From the NCBI GenBank assembly GCA_902779085.1, contig CACYZY010000002.1:62001-126000 (forward strand): DNA of 64,000 bases, read 5' to 3'. The notes beneath the pieces were generated by a model. That model searched no databases. It was not told where the DNA came from and saw only the letters and a program-made list of their open reading frames with translations. Every line of letters begins with the position of its first letter. Within the stretch, counting starts at the first letter, position 1. Below are positions 52,316 to 62,992 of this stretch, piece by piece. The position numbers and the translations under genes were made by a program. Origin of the DNA: an uncultured Bacteroidales bacterium. GTDB taxonomy: Bacteria; Bacteroidota; Bacteroidia; Bacteroidales; Bacteroidaceae.

Positions 52316-52750
52316 TTATTGTTTTCCTGTATGTCCGAAACCACCAGCACCACGATCAGTCTCGTCAAGCGTTTCCACTTCTACCCACTCAGCTTGCTCA
52401 TGACGGACAATTACCATCTGAGCTACACGCTCTCCATCGTTGACCACAAAATCTTCTTGCGAGAGGTTGATGAGAATAATGCATATCTCACCTCGATAAT
52501 CGGCATCTATGGTACCAGGTGAATTCAATACAGTGATACCTTTCTTGATAGCCAATCCGCTACGGGGACGAACCTGTGCCTCATAACCTGCAGGCAGAGA
52601 AATATAAAGGCCAGTAGGTATCAAGGCTCTTTGCATAGGAGCTAAAACAACGGGCTCACTCAGATTAGCCCTCAAATCAACGCCAGCTGACTGAATGGTT
52701 GCATATTGGGGCAACTGATGATGTGATTTATTGATGATTTGTACCTTCAT
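52316..52750 (-). CDS. dut: dUTP diphosphatase
   Basis: 144 residues, full length for the trimeric enzyme. All five motifs are seen: [34 protein letters not shown], then VAQMVIVR and the C-terminal [10 protein letters not shown] that closes over the substrate. It cuts dUTP to dUMP, which keeps uracil out of DNA and feeds thymidylate synthesis. First gene of a four-gene operon. Confidence 0.97.
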   Translation of the reverse strand: MKVQIINKSHHQLPQYATIQSAGVDLRANLSEPVVLAPMQRALIPTGLYISLPAGYEAQVRPRSGLAIKKGITVLNSPGTIDADYRGEICIILINLSQEDFVVNDGERVAQMVIVRHEQAEWVEVETLDETDRGAGGFGHTGKQ

Positions 52751-52807
52751 AATGTATAAGTTTTACTAATTAGTTGCGAAAATAATGTATTTCTCCCATA
52801 TAATTTA

Positions 52808-52815
52808 TACTTTTG
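52808..52815 (+). promoter_or_regulatory. -7 box of dgt
   Basis: TACTTTTG fits TAnnTTTG and lies 28 bases before the ATG at 52844. Confidence 0.55.
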
Positions 52816-52843
52816 TAGTTAATTAAAACTAATAGGATGAAAA

Positions 52844-54163
52844 ATGGAATGGAGTAAACTGATTTCCGCCAAAAGATTCGGGCTAGAAGAGTTTCATGAA
52901 GAAAGGCATGAGAATCGTACGGAGTTCCAACGTGATTTCGACAGACTGATCTTCTCACCACCTTTCAGAAGATTGCAGAACAAAACACAGGTATTCCCTT
53001 TGCCTGGCAGTGTGTTTGTCCACAACCGACTGACGCACAGCATAGAAGTTTCTTGTGTGGGGCGATCGTTGGGCAATGATGTGGCCAAGGGCATCTTGGA
53101 AAGAGAACCTGCTTTACAGAATACAAACCTACCAGAGATTGGCGCTATCGTATCGGCAGGATGCTTAGCACACGACTTAGGTAACCCTCCATTCGGCCAT
53201 TTTGGTGAGAAGGCTTTTTCCACTTTTTTTTCTGAAGGCAAAGGATTGGCTCTGAAAGAGCAGTTGAAGGAAGATCAATGGAACGACCTTACCCACTTCG
53301 AAGGTAATGCCAACACCTTCAGATTACTGACTCATCAGTTTGAAGGTCGTAGAAAAGGTGGTTTCGTACTTACCTATTCCACCTTAGCCAGTATTGTAAA
53401 ATATCCCTATTCATCGAATTTTGCCAATAAAAAGGGTAAGTTTGGCTTCTTTACTTCTGAGAGAAGTAGTTATGAGCTTATTGCCGAAGCGCTGGGCATA
53501 AAAAAACTAGGTGAACAAATTTACGCCCGTCATCCGCTGGTATATCTTGTGGAAGCAGCCGATGACATCTGCTATGAAATCATGGATATTGAAGATTCAT
53601 TCAAACTAAAGATACTCTCTTTGGAGGAGACGAAAGAATTGCTGCTGGGCTATTTTGATGATAATCGCAGAGTCAATATGGAGAAAACGCTGAGCATGGT
53701 AAGCGATTACAATGAGCAAATAGCTTACCTGCGCTCAAACGTAATTGGACTGCTGACGCATGAGTGTACACAGACTTTCCTGGCTAACGAAGAGAAAATA
53801 CTGAATGGTGACTTTGAAGGCTCACTAATCAGTCATATATCAGAAAAGCCTGCCAATGCCTACAAACATTGTTGCAAAGTAGCATACGAGCGAATTTATA
53901 AATCGCGCGATGTTGTGGATATTGAAGTGGCAGGTTTCCGTATCATCGGGACGTTAATAGATCTGATGACAGACGCTGTATTATCACCAGAAAAGGCTTA
54001 TTCTCAGTTGCTTATCAATAGGGTGTCAAGCCAGTATAACATGATGGCACCTGCACTCTTCGACAGAATACAAGCTGTTTTGGATTATGTGTCGGGTATG
54101 ACGGATGTCTTTGCACTTGACCTTTACAGGAAACTGAATGGCAATAGTCTGCCGGCAGTATAA
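52844..54163 (+). CDS. dgt: Deoxyguanosinetriphosphate triphosphohydrolase-like protein
   Basis: 439 residues. The HD-domain ligands are in HNRLTHSIEVSCVGRSLG and LAHDLGNPPFGHFGE, followed by EAADDICYEIMDIED. The start RFGLEEFHEERHENRTEFQRDFDRLIFSPPFRRLQNKTQVF is typical for Dgt-like enzymes, which release triphosphate from dGTP or other dNTPs. It is divergent from dut, another nucleotide-pool enzyme. Some dNTPases guard against phage, but this one is in the core genome. Confidence 0.93.
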   Translation: MEWSKLISAKRFGLEEFHEERHENRTEFQRDFDRLIFSPPFRRLQNKTQVFPLPGSVFVHNRLTHSIEVSCVGRSLGNDVAKGILEREPALQNTNLPEIGAIVSAGCLAHDLGNPPFGHFGEKAFSTFFSEGKGLALKEQLKEDQWNDLTHFEGNANTFRLLTHQFEGRRKGGFVLTYSTLASIVKYPYSSNFANKKGKFGFFTSERSSYELIAEALGIKKLGEQIYARHPLVYLVEAADDICYEIMDIEDSFKLKILSLEETKELLLGYFDDNRRVNMEKTLSMVSDYNEQIAYLRSNVIGLLTHECTQTFLANEEKILNGDFEGSLISHISEKPANAYKHCCKVAYERIYKSRDVVDIEVAGFRIIGTLIDLMTDAVLSPEKAYSQLLINRVSSQYNMMAPALFDRIQAVLDYVSGMTDVFALDLYRKLNGNSLPAV

Positions 54164-54168
54164 AAAAC

Positions 54169-54192
54169 TTTCCCCGCCATCTAGCGGGGAAA
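54169..54192. terminator. Bidirectional terminator after dgt
   Basis: TTTCCCCGC and GCGGGGAAA form a perfect 9-bp stem with a six-base loop between convergent genes. Confidence 0.82.
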
Positions 54193-54195
54193 TGT

Positions 54196-55188
54196 TTATT
54201 TGTCAGGATAAATCACTTTATTTTGGCCAGAAGTAAACCTTACCGCATTGGGCTCATTCTTCAAAAATGATTCCACGTGCCTCATACGTTTCTCTTCCAT
54301 GATTTCATCAACGGCAATCAATATGCCCGTCTCTTCCACATCACCAAAACCATAGTTGATGGCTGTGCCAAACATACGCATCGTAGGACTGAGGTTCATG
54401 TATGCATTCACCAAAGGAGGAATATTATATCCCATCTTGCGAATTTCGCTATGCAACACTTTGTAGTCTTCCTTGAAGGTGTCATTAGGAAACAACTTCG
54501 CCAATTCTTCTTCATCACTCTCAATCACTAAAGGCTTCATAGGAGTAATCAAGTGATCCTTATCTCCAAAATGCTTGCGTAAGAAATATAGGATCATATC
54601 CCTACCCTTGCGGATATATGATGGATACATGGTAACCTTACCGAAGAAATATCTTACGTTAGGCTTGATGACCATCAAAGCGCCTAAACCGTCCCAGAGA
54701 TTATCCAAAGCGAACAAACCTTTGCTACCTGCTCTAGTCCCCTGATATTCTAATGTCACAAAAGAACGAGCCAACTCAATAGTAGTCGGCATATACTCTT
54801 TCAAGAATTTATCTGAGAAATGGAACATATGAGCAGTAGCAAGTTTTGGTTGACCATTAGTCTCAAACTGAACATCTGTACCTAAAATATATCTGTAGCC
54901 ACCTAATATTTCCTCAGCTTCAGGATCCCACACAATCAATTGCTTATATGGGTTGTCCATAATGTCAAATTCGTCGATATCCATCGACTTACCTGTACCA
55001 CCTCCAGCTGCACGGAAAGCTATTTCACGCAATCTGCCAATCTCTTTCATGGTATTGGGGGCATTATGAGCGGTACAAATATAAATCTGGTTATGGCTCT
55101 TGTTGGTCATTCGTAAACGCTTGTCTTCAGTCAGTTCTGCTTTAAGCAGATCTCTACTGATAGGCTGAATAATTTCTTCCATTATCAT
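54196..55188 (-). CDS. glsB: GNAT-type acyltransferase, glycine-lipid N-acyltransferase (GlsB-like)
   Basis: 330 residues. The middle (LGGYRYILGTDVQFETNG, then ELARSFVTLEYQG, then WDGLGALMVI) resembles OlsB/autoinducer-synthase-like GNAT acyltransferases. In Bacteroides thetaiotaomicron, glsB makes N-acyl-3-hydroxy-palmitoyl glycine and the adjacent glsA adds a second acyl chain; the same pair and order are found here. Products are glycine lipids and their serine-containing derivatives. An ATG six bases further in is also possible. Naming rests on family and synteny. Confidence 0.82.
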   Translation of the reverse strand: MIMEEIIQPISRDLLKAELTEDKRLRMTNKSHNQIYICTAHNAPNTMKEIGRLREIAFRAAGGGTGKSMDIDEFDIMDNPYKQLIVWDPEAEEILGGYRYILGTDVQFETNGQPKLATAHMFHFSDKFLKEYMPTTIELARSFVTLEYQGTRAGSKGLFALDNLWDGLGALMVIKPNVRYFFGKVTMYPSYIRKGRDMILYFLRKHFGDKDHLITPMKPLVIESDEEELAKLFPNDTFKEDYKVLHSEIRKMGYNIPPLVNAYMNLSPTMRMFGTAINYGFGDVEETGILIAVDEIMEEKRMRHVESFLKNEPNAVRFTSGQNKVIYPDK

Positions 55189-55217
55189 AATCCGTCACCT
55201 TTCTTGAAGCAGTCTTT

Positions 55218-56060
55218 TCAGGCTTGCTGAGATATATTCAGTTTATAAACTATTTCTTTTACAAATTGTGCCCATTCATTGGGGGTCTTACTTTGGTCAA
55301 ACGTTTGCCAAGGGATAGGTTTGCCAATAGTTACATTGAAAGTTTTATGTCTATTCTTCATCATCTCATCAGCCAAATAAAGCATGGCAATATTAAACTT
55401 GATGCCCAACCACTTGCACACATTGGCCAAATTATAGAAGAAGTTAGAGTTCCTTCCGTCAAAATAAATAGGAATCACGTCACGTTGATACTCAACACTT
55501 TTTGACACGAAAGTTTTTTTCCAAGGTAGATCTTTAATGACACCATTCTGTTTTCTAGAACAGATGCCGGCAGGGAACATGATGAGCTGATCTTCTTTAG
55601 AAGCAAAACCTGCTTCCACCTTTCGAGGGAAATCCTTTGACTGTTTACCCGTTTTATTAATGGGAATAAAAAAGGGAGCCAGTCCGTGGAGATTCATCAA
55701 TAGGTCATTGACTAAAAACTTAATCTTACCCTGATAATGCTCGCCAATCACTGCTCCTAATGCCAGACCATCAGCCCCACCCAACGGATGGTTGGAGACA
55801 AAGGTATAAAGACGGTCGTCCGAAGGCAGGTTCTCTTTACCATGCACTACAATTTTGTTGTCAAGCAATTCTAGTGTGCGTTTGGCAAAATCAACACCTT
55901 GAAGATCACCCAATTCCGTCAGCATTTCATTCAACTCGTCTTGATGCACAATGCGTTTAAGATAGGATACCACAAAACGAGGTATATACTTCGCTTTATC
56001 GGGAGCCTTCTCCTTCAACACCTTGTCTATGTCAATCAAAAAGACAGAATTGTCAGCCAT
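55218..56060 (-). CDS. glsA: PlsC-domain O-acyltransferase (GlsA-like)
   Basis: 280 residues. The acyltransferase motif NHPLGGADG (the HX4D catalytic site), then FIPINKTGKQ, then FPAGICSRK and VIPIYFDGRNS, follow the four blocks of the PlsC family. The N-terminal ~90 residues are an extra helical region. With the GlsB-like gene 29 bases downstream it should complete glycine-lipid synthesis at the inner membrane. The - strand -7 box TAAATTTG lies at 56080-56087. Confidence 0.83.
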   Translation of the reverse strand: MADNSVFLIDIDKVLKEKAPDKAKYIPRFVVSYLKRIVHQDELNEMLTELGDLQGVDFAKRTLELLDNKIVVHGKENLPSDDRLYTFVSNHPLGGADGLALGAVIGEHYQGKIKFLVNDLLMNLHGLAPFFIPINKTGKQSKDFPRKVEAGFASKEDQLIMFPAGICSRKQNGVIKDLPWKKTFVSKSVEYQRDVIPIYFDGRNSNFFYNLANVCKWLGIKFNIAMLYLADEMMKNRHKTFNVTIGKPIPWQTFDQSKTPNEWAQFVKEIVYKLNISQQA

Positions 56061-56079
56061 TATAAATTCAATTTGAGTG

Positions 56080-56087
56080 CAAATTTA
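56080..56087 (-). promoter_or_regulatory. -7 box of the glsA-glsB operon
   Basis: The - strand reads TAAATTTG, a match to TAnnTTTG, 20 bases before the ATG. Confidence 0.5.
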
Positions 56088-56255
56088 AACTATCTTTTGG
56101 ATATCTAAAAGAATTTTTAAAGAAATTGCGACAAAAAGAAATACTAAGCAATTTGCCCCACCAAAACCTACTTCTCGAAGTATACTCATTTTCAAGCAAA
56201 TAAGTTTTCAACATCCCTGTTGAAAACTTTCTATGAAAAAAGTTACTGAAAAATG

Positions 56256-56285
56256 TGGGGAATTGTGGGGAATTATGTAATTTTA
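56256..56285 (+). promoter_or_regulatory. MraZ operator and dcw promoter region
   Basis: TGGGG occurs at 56256-56260 and 56266-56270, with five bases between: the spacing of the direct TGGGN boxes that MraZ binds in other bacteria. A -7-like TAATTTTA follows at 56278-56285. The boxes would cover the upstream side of the promoter, fitting self-control of the dcw operon by MraZ. Confidence 0.65.
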
Positions 56286-56311
56286 CGCCCAAATATCATA
56301 ATAAGGTAAGT

Positions 56312-56791
56312 ATGGCGCAATTCTTAGGCAATATAGAAGCAAAAACTGATGCTAAAGGCAGGGTATTTATACCTTCTGGCTTCAGGAAATTGTTGCAAGC
56401 AGATGGCGAAGAATGGCTGGTGCTGCGCAAAGATGTTCACCAAAACTGTCTCGTGCTATATCCTGGAAGTGTTTGGAAAGAAACACAGGACCAGCTGCGC
56501 AGGAATCTAAACAAATGGAGTAAGCGAGAGCAGAACATTTTCCGCCAATTTGTGAGCGAAGCTGAAGTAATGACTCTCGATGGAAGCGGGCGTATCTTGT
56601 TGCCCAAACGTTACCTGCAGATGGCTAACATCAAGAGCGATGTACGGTTTATTGGCATGGACAATACAATAGAGATCTGGGCAAAGGAAACTGCAGACCA
56701 GCCATTTATGAGCAACGAAGAATTCAGTAACGCTTTGGAAGAGACATTGGGCACCTATCCAGGTGAGGCATTTATAGATGAAAAAGAATGA
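56312..56791 (+). CDS. mraZ: Transcriptional regulator and division-cluster leader MraZ
   Basis: 159 residues from the ATG at 56312 (MAQFLGNIEAKTDAKGRVFIPSGFRK). Two AbrB-like swapped-hairpin domains are seen: DAKGRVFIPSGFR and, in the second half, DGSGRILLPKRYL. MraZ forms a ring and represses or tunes the dcw operon by binding its own upstream repeats, which are visible at 56256. The C-terminal acidic tail is short. Overlaps rsmH by four bases. Confidence 0.95.
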   Translation: MAQFLGNIEAKTDAKGRVFIPSGFRKLLQADGEEWLVLRKDVHQNCLVLYPGSVWKETQDQLRRNLNKWSKREQNIFRQFVSEAEVMTLDGSGRILLPKRYLQMANIKSDVRFIGMDNTIEIWAKETADQPFMSNEEFSNALEETLGTYPGEAFIDEKE

Positions 56792-57705
56792 AGGCGAAAG
56801 ATGAACAAATCTACCATGTGCCCGTATTGTTGAAACAGAGCATTGAAGGACTGAACATTCAGTCGGCCGGCATATATGTGGACGTTACCTTTGGTGGAGG
56901 AGGTCATTCTAAAGAAATACTAAAGCACCTAGACAAGCAAGGTAGGTTGCTGAGTTTCGACCAGGATGCTGATGCAGAGAAAAATATCATTAATGACAAA
57001 AGGTTTACTTTTGTTAGAAGCAATTTCAGATATTTACAGAACTTCCTGCGATACTACGGAATTGAAAAAATAGATGGTTTGCTGGCTGATTTGGGCGTTT
57101 CTTCACACCATTTTGATGAAAGTGAGCGAGGTTTTTCTTTTCGCACAGATGGACCATTGGACATGCGGATGAACAAGCGAGCAGGACTCTCAGCTACAGA
57201 TGTGGTAAATGATTACCCAGAAGAAAAACTGGCTGACGTCTTCTATCTTTATGGAGAAGTAAAGAATAGCAGAAAGTTAGCCAACACCATATGCAAAACC
57301 AGAGAGAAACAGAAGATAGACACTATCAACACTTTTCTTGAAGTAATCAAACCTCTCTTCAACAAAGATAGGGAGAAAAAAGAGTTGGCTAAAGTGTTTC
57401 AGGCTTTGCGCATTGAGGTGAACCAAGAGATGGAAGCTCTGAAAGAAATGCTGCAAACTGCTACCTATGTATTGAAACCTCATGGCAGACTTGTCGTAAT
57501 TACTTATCACTCTTTGGAAGACCGTATGGTAAAGAATCTGATGAAGACAGGGAATGTGGAAGGCAAGGCTGACAAAGATTTCTATGGTAGAGTGAACACC
57601 CCTTTTATGTTGGTAAACAACAAAGTGATTGTGCCTTCAGAAGAAGAAATAGAACGGAATCCACGAAGCAGAAGCGCCAAACTTAGGATTGCAGAGAAAA
57701 TATAA
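56788..57705 (+). CDS. rsmH: 16S rRNA (cytosine-1402-N4)-methyltransferase
   Basis: 305 residues. VDVTFGGGGHSKEIL is AdoMet motif I, DLGVSSHHFDESERGFSFR follows, and PHGRLVVITYHSLEDRMVK and NPRSRSAKLRIAEK close the domain. It methylates C1402 of 16S rRNA at the P site. It is the second gene in dcw clusters of most bacteria, as here. Confidence 0.96.
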   Translation: MKAKDEQIYHVPVLLKQSIEGLNIQSAGIYVDVTFGGGGHSKEILKHLDKQGRLLSFDQDADAEKNIINDKRFTFVRSNFRYLQNFLRYYGIEKIDGLLADLGVSSHHFDESERGFSFRTDGPLDMRMNKRAGLSATDVVNDYPEEKLADVFYLYGEVKNSRKLANTICKTREKQKIDTINTFLEVIKPLFNKDREKKELAKVFQALRIEVNQEMEALKEMLQTATYVLKPHGRLVVITYHSLEDRMVKNLMKTGNVEGKADKDFYGRVNTPFMLVNNKVIVPSEEEIERNPRSRSAKLRIAEKI

Positions 57706-57713
57706 TCTACATT

Positions 57714-58064
57714 ATGGCAAAGAGCGAGAATAAAGAGAAGAAGGAGAAAAGAAGATGGAGTAGCTGGTTAAGCAGCATCTTAGGAGGAGATATCCTGGCA
57801 AACGAGATGTTTCGTAAACAATGGAAACTGATGGTGCTCATCATGGTACTCATCCTCTTCTATATCGACAACCGTTACTCTTGCCAACAGCAGCTCATTG
57901 AGCTCGACAGATTGAAAGTGGAGCTGACTGATGTAAAATATGATGCATTGACCAGAAGTTCCGAGTTGATGGAAAAGAGTAGACAATCGAAAATACAAGA
58001 ATATATTGAAAAAAAACAGAGTGAATTAGAAATTGCAACCACTCCACCTTATTTAATTAAATAA
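57714..58064 (+). CDS. ftsL: FtsL-like division protein
   Basis: 116 residues: a basic cytoplasmic start, one membrane segment (LMVLIMVLILFYI near residues 38-52), then a coiled coil (QQLIELDRLKVELTDVKYDA). Position between rsmH and ftsI and this layout are those of FtsL in Bacteroidetes, where the sequence itself is poorly kept. FtsL with FtsB and FtsQ activates FtsW/FtsI. Confidence 0.85.
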   Translation: MAKSENKEKKEKRRWSSWLSSILGGDILANEMFRKQWKLMVLIMVLILFYIDNRYSCQQQLIELDRLKVELTDVKYDALTRSSELMEKSRQSKIQEYIEKKQSELEIATTPPYLIK

Positions 58065-58107
58065 TGGATGATGGGGAATAATAATTATCAATAACAATTA
58101 AATAATT

Positions 58108-60249
58108 ATGGCAGTAAACAAAAGGAGCATAATGACGAGGTTTTTCCTGATAGTGGTATTGTTTGCCACAGTCGGAGTTTGCATCGTGCTTAAAGCTGCC
58201 ATCATCATGTTCAAGGAGAGAGGGTATTGGAATGAAGTGGCCGATCGTTTTGTAAAAGAGAACGTGTTAGTAGATCCCAACCGAGGAAACATTCTTTCTA
58301 CTGATGGCAAGTTACTGGCTAGTTCGCTGCCAGAATATTCTTTATATATGGATTTCATGGTAAGCGACCCTGATGAGAATCGTAAAGCCAAAGAACAAGC
58401 GAAGAAAGACTCATTGTTCAAAAGCCACCTTGATGAGATTTGCGAAGGCTTACATCGTATTTTCCCTGATAGAAGTGCAGCTGCTTTCAAGCAACATTTG
58501 CAAAACGGACGTAACCGCAAGAGTCGCTACTACAGGATTTATCCTAGACGAGTGAGCTACATACAATTTAAAGAAGTACAGAAATTGCCTTTCTTCAACT
58601 TGGGTAAGAACCGAAGTGGATTGCAGGGTGTTGCCTCCAACAACCGCAAGAGGCCATTTGGTTCTTTGGCACAACGTACTATAGGCGATGTATATGCAGA
58701 TACCGCTTTAGGAGCTAAGAATGGAATCGAACTGGCGTTCGACACCTTGCTGAAAGGTAAGAAAGGTGTGACACATCGCCAGAAGGTAATGAACAAATAC
58801 TTGAACATCACAGATATTGAACCCATCGACGGAGCAGACATTATCTCTACCATCGACGTAGATATGCAAGATATCTGCGAGAAAGCCTTGGTTGACAAGC
58901 TCTATGAGTTGAATGCTATGGTAGGCGTAGCTGTATTGATGGAGGTGAAGACTGGTGAGGTGAAGGCCATTGTCAACATGAGCAAAGGCAATGATGGGAA
59001 GTATTACGAGATGCGTAACAACGCCATCAGCGACATGATGGAACCAGGTTCTACTTTCAAGACTGCTTCTATTATGGTGGCTTTAGAAGATGGAAAGGTT
59101 GAACCTGATACTAAAGTGGATACGGGCAATGGCGTAAAGATGATGCATGGACGTCCTATGAAGGACCACAACTGGAATCGTGGTGGTTATGGAGTTATTG
59201 ACGTAACAAGAATACTGGAGGTTTCATCAAACGTTGGCGTATCTTCCATTATCGATCAATACTACTACGATAATCCTCAGAAGTTTGTGGATGGGCTAAA
59301 GAGATTAGGCATTACAGAACCTCTACATCTGCAAATTGCGGGTGAAGGCAAGCCAAATATTAAAGGGCCAAAAGAAAGATACTTTGCCAAGACCACCTTG
59401 CCTTGGATGAGCATAGGCTATGAGACACAAGTGCCTCCTCTCAACATACTGACTTTCTACAATGCCATTGCCAACGATGGAGTAATGGTACGCCCTAAGT
59501 TTGTAAAGGCTGCGGTGAAAGACGGACAAATTATTCAAGAGTATCCAACAGAAGTGATTCGCGAGAAAATTGCATCTGAATCAACTTTAGAGAAGATTCG
59601 TACGATACTGGAAAAAGTAGTAAGTCAAGGGTTGGCTAAACCTGCTGGCAGCAAACAATTTGCAGTAGCTGGCAAAACAGGTACAGCTCAGATTTCGCAA
59701 GGTGCCGCTGGATATACATCTGGAGGCAGGAAATACTTAGTGAGTTTCTGTGGTTATTTCCCAGCTGACGCTCCAAAATATAGTCTAATAGTTTCCATCC
59801 AGAAACCCGGACTTCCTGCTTCTGGTGGCTTGATGGCAGGTAGCGTTTTTAGCAAGATTGCAGAACGTGTGTTTGCCAAGAACCTAAGCTATGAGCTGAA
59901 AAATGCCATTGACAGTACGACGGTGGTAATACCCGATGTTAAATCTGGAGATTTAGCTGAGACTTCATATGTACTTGGTAAATTGAACGTGCCTACTGAG
60001 GGCAAGACCTCAAGAGAGAGCTGGGGACGTGCAGAAGAAGACTCTGTAGGTGTGAAATTAGAACAACAGACACTCAAAACCGGTATCATGCCAAATGTGG
60101 TGGGTATGGGTGCCAAAGATGCCGTTTACTTGCTAGAAAAAGCAGGACTAAGGGTGAACATAGCTGGTATTGGTAAGGTTACTAGACAATCTATCCCATC
60201 AGGCAATAAATACTCAAAGGGACAGACTGTGGCATTACAATTGCATTAA
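58108..60249 (+). CDS. ftsI: Division-specific penicillin-binding protein 3 with PASTA domain
   Basis: 713 residues. One membrane anchor (~12-30), a pedestal/dimerisation domain ([29 protein letters not shown] in part), and the transpeptidase domain with active Ser in GSTFKT, SSN in [11 protein letters not shown] and KTG in [14 protein letters not shown] domain is at the C-terminus ([23 protein letters not shown]). It crosslinks septal peptidoglycan and is a beta-lactam target. PASTA on a division PBP is usual in Bacteroidetes. Confidence 0.95.
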   Translation: MAVNKRSIMTRFFLIVVLFATVGVCIVLKAAIIMFKERGYWNEVADRFVKENVLVDPNRGNILSTDGKLLASSLPEYSLYMDFMVSDPDENRKAKEQAKKDSLFKSHLDEICEGLHRIFPDRSAAAFKQHLQNGRNRKSRYYRIYPRRVSYIQFKEVQKLPFFNLGKNRSGLQGVASNNRKRPFGSLAQRTIGDVYADTALGAKNGIELAFDTLLKGKKGVTHRQKVMNKYLNITDIEPIDGADIISTIDVDMQDICEKALVDKLYELNAMVGVAVLMEVKTGEVKAIVNMSKGNDGKYYEMRNNAISDMMEPGSTFKTASIMVALEDGKVEPDTKVDTGNGVKMMHGRPMKDHNWNRGGYGVIDVTRILEVSSNVGVSSIIDQYYYDNPQKFVDGLKRLGITEPLHLQIAGEGKPNIKGPKERYFAKTTLPWMSIGYETQVPPLNILTFYNAIANDGVMVRPKFVKAAVKDGQIIQEYPTEVIREKIASESTLEKIRTILEKVVSQGLAKPAGSKQFAVAGKTGTAQISQGAAGYTSGGRKYLVSFCGYFPADAPKYSLIVSIQKPGLPASGGLMAGSVFSKIAERVFAKNLSYELKNAIDSTTVVIPDVKSGDLAETSYVLGKLNVPTEGKTSRESWGRAEEDSVGVKLEQQTLKTGIMPNVVGMGAKDAVYLLEKAGLRVNIAGIGKVTRQSIPSGNKYSKGQTVALQLH

Positions 60250-60263
60250 ACATTGAACATTTT

Positions 60264-61718
60264 ATGATATTAGCGGAATTACTGAAAGTTATCCAGCCAC
60301 AACAAGTGATAGGTGGAACGGATATTGAAATAAAGGAGGTGAACATTGACTCTCGCAAAATAGAAAAAGGTCATTTGTTCATGGCGATGCGTGGCACCCA
60401 AACAGACGGGCATGCTTATATTCCTAATGCCATTGAGAAAGGAGCAGTGGCCGTACTTTGTGAGGATGTGCCAGATGTTCCCACCCCACATGTTACCTAT
60501 ATACAAGTAACCGATAGTGAAGATGCAGTGGGCAAATTGGCACACGCGTTCTATGGCTCACCTACAGAAAAGTTGGAATTAGTGGGTGTAACAGGGACTA
60601 ATGGTAAAACAACCATTGCTACCTTATTATATAAAATATTCAGATACTTTGGCTATAAGGTAGGCTTGCTTTCAACCGTCTGCAACTACATCGATGATGA
60701 GGCTATCCCCACCGACCACACTACACCCGACCCTATCACACTCAACAAATTGTTGGGACGTATGGCTGATGAAGGTTGCAAGTATGCTTTCATGGAGGTC
60801 AGCTCCCACTCCATTGCCCAGAAACGCATTAGCGGGTTAAAGTTTGCTGGTGGAATCTTTACTAATCTGACGCGTGACCATCTAGATTATCATAAGACAG
60901 TAGAGAACTACCTAAAAGCCAAGAAGAAATTTTTTGACGATATGCCTAAGAATGCATTCAGTCTGACTAACCTCGATGATAAGAATGGATTGGTGATGTT
61001 GCAGAATACTAAGTCAAGGACTTACACCTATTCATTGAGGAGCTTGGCAGATTTCAAAGGCAAAGTATTGGAAAGTCATGTAGAAGGCATGTTACTCGAC
61101 TTCAATAACCACGAGGTGGCCGTACATTTCATCGGGAAATTCAATGCTAGCAACTTGTTGGCCGTATTTGGCGCTTCCGTACTATTAGGTAAAAACGAAG
61201 AAGAGGTATTAGTGGCGTTAAGCACACTCTATCCTGTAGCAGGCCGCTTGGAAACCATACATTCCCCAAAAGGAATTACGGCAGTTGTGGACTATGCCCA
61301 TACCCCAGATGCATTAGTCAACGTATTAGCTTCTTTGCAAGAAGTAATGAATGGCAAAGGGCAGATTATCACAGTTGTTGGAGCTGGTGGCAATCGCGAC
61401 AAAGGCAAGCGTCCCATTATGGCAAAAGAAGCTGTAAAAGGTAGCAATAAAGTGATCATCACCTCTGACAACCCACGATTTGAAGAGCCACAAGATATCA
61501 TCAACGATATGTTGGCAGGTCTTGATGCAAAGGACATGGGAAAAACTATCAGCATTGTTGACCGCAAGGAAGCTATTCGTACCGCTTGTATGTTGGCACA
61601 GAAAGGCGATGTGGTACTAGTCGCAGGAAAGGGCCACGAAGACTATCAGGAAATCAGGGGAGTAAAGCACCACTTCGACGACCGTGAGGTGTTGAAAGAG
61701 ATTTTAAATGAACAATAA
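60264..61718 (+). CDS. murE: UDP-N-acetylmuramoyl-tripeptide synthetase
   Basis: 484 residues. The ATP-binding loop [14 protein letters not shown] is near residue 112, HTTPDP and SSHSIAQKR follow, and the C-terminal domain has DNPRFEEP: the DNPR motif selects meso-diaminopimelate as third residue, as expected for Gram-negative peptidoglycan. It adds mDAP to UDP-MurNAc-Ala-Glu in the cytoplasm. Fourteen bases after ftsI. Confidence 0.96.
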   Translation: MILAELLKVIQPQQVIGGTDIEIKEVNIDSRKIEKGHLFMAMRGTQTDGHAYIPNAIEKGAVAVLCEDVPDVPTPHVTYIQVTDSEDAVGKLAHAFYGSPTEKLELVGVTGTNGKTTIATLLYKIFRYFGYKVGLLSTVCNYIDDEAIPTDHTTPDPITLNKLLGRMADEGCKYAFMEVSSHSIAQKRISGLKFAGGIFTNLTRDHLDYHKTVENYLKAKKKFFDDMPKNAFSLTNLDDKNGLVMLQNTKSRTYTYSLRSLADFKGKVLESHVEGMLLDFNNHEVAVHFIGKFNASNLLAVFGASVLLGKNEEEVLVALSTLYPVAGRLETIHSPKGITAVVDYAHTPDALVNVLASLQEVMNGKGQIITVVGAGGNRDKGKRPIMAKEAVKGSNKVIITSDNPRFEEPQDIINDMLAGLDAKDMGKTISIVDRKEAIRTACMLAQKGDVVLVAGKGHEDYQEIRGVKHHFDDREVLKEILNEQ

Positions 61719-61721
61719 AAT

Positions 61722-62990
61722 ATGTTGTATTATTTATTTGATTGGCTAAAAGAGTTGAATTTCCCTGGAGCAGGCGTATTCGGGTATACATCATTCAGGG
61801 CGTTGATGGCTGTGATTTTATCACTTCTCATTTCCAGTATTTGGGGTACCAAGTTCATCCACTTACTGAAGAGAAAGCAAATCACTGAGACACAACGCAG
61901 TGCCGATATTGATCCGTTTGGAGTTAAAAAGGTGGGCGTACCTAGCATGGGTGGTGTCATTATCATCTTCGCCATCCTTATACCCTGTTTGTTGATAGGC
62001 AAACTCAGCAACATTTATATGATTTTAATGCTCATCACCACTGTATGGTTGGGTGCTTTGGGTTTTGCAGACGACTATATCAAAATTTTTAAACGCGACA
62101 AAGAAGGCTTGCATGGCAAATTCAAAATAATTGGTCAGGTAGGTTTGGGCTTCATTGTGGGTCTTACCCTCTACCTGAGTCCACAGGTGGTAATACGCCA
62201 AAACATTGAACTCTCCCGACCAGGACAGGAAAAGGTGGTGGTACATGCCGCTAAGGAGATCAAAGCTACACAGACCACTATCCCCTTCTTCAAGAGCAAC
62301 AACCTCGACTATGCAGATATCATGGGCTTCTTGGGTGATTATGCACAGACAGGAGGGTGGATATTGTTCGTCCTGATGACCATCATCGTGGTAACTGCCG
62401 TATCTAATGGCGCCAATCTTAACGACGGCATGGATGGTATGGCAACAGGCAACTCGGCAATCATAGGAGTCACTTTAGGCATACTGGCCTATGTGTCATC
62501 GCACATCGAATTCGCCACTTATCTGAACATTATGTATATACCTGGCTCAGAAGAGTTGGTAGTATATATACTGGCATTTGTGGGTGCATTGATTGGCTTT
62601 TTGTGGTATAATGCTTATCCTGCCCAAGTATTCATGGGCGATACGGGCAGTCTGACTATTGGTGGTATCATTGCTGTAATTGCCATTATCATTCATAAGG
62701 AGTTGCTGGTACCTATTCTTTGCGGAGTTTTCCTTGTAGAGAATCTGTCGGTTATCCTGCAACGCTACTACTACAAGGCTGGCAAGAAAAGAGGCGTGAA
62801 GCAGCGCTTATTTAAGCGCACACCTATCCACGATCATTTCAGGACTGGCATGGATCTGGTAGAACAAGGATGTAGCGTGAAGTTTCAGAAGCCCGAGCAA
62901 CTGCTACATGAGGCAAAGATAACAGTAAGGTTTTGGATTGTGACAATTGTATTGGCAGCCATCACAATCATTACTTTGAAGATAAGATAG
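61722..62990 (+). CDS. mraY: Phospho-N-acetylmuramoyl-pentapeptide transferase
   Basis: 422 residues, ten membrane segments. MGGVIII, then GFADDYIKIFKRDKEGL (the DD motif) and NLNDGMDGMATG, then FMGDTGSL and the HHxxE-like RTPIHDHFRTG near 370 are the family marks. A ~50-residue loop around 155-205 (SRPGQEKVVVHAAKEI) is larger than in E. coli and common in Bacteroidetes. It makes lipid I. Confidence 0.96.
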   Translation: MLYYLFDWLKELNFPGAGVFGYTSFRALMAVILSLLISSIWGTKFIHLLKRKQITETQRSADIDPFGVKKVGVPSMGGVIIIFAILIPCLLIGKLSNIYMILMLITTVWLGALGFADDYIKIFKRDKEGLHGKFKIIGQVGLGFIVGLTLYLSPQVVIRQNIELSRPGQEKVVVHAAKEIKATQTTIPFFKSNNLDYADIMGFLGDYAQTGGWILFVLMTIIVVTAVSNGANLNDGMDGMATGNSAIIGVTLGILAYVSSHIEFATYLNIMYIPGSEELVVYILAFVGALIGFLWYNAYPAQVFMGDTGSLTIGGIIAVIAIIIHKELLVPILCGVFLVENLSVILQRYYYKAGKKRGVKQRLFKRTPIHDHFRTGMDLVEQGCSVKFQKPEQLLHEAKITVRFWIVTIVLAAITIITLKIR

Positions 62991-62992
62991 TT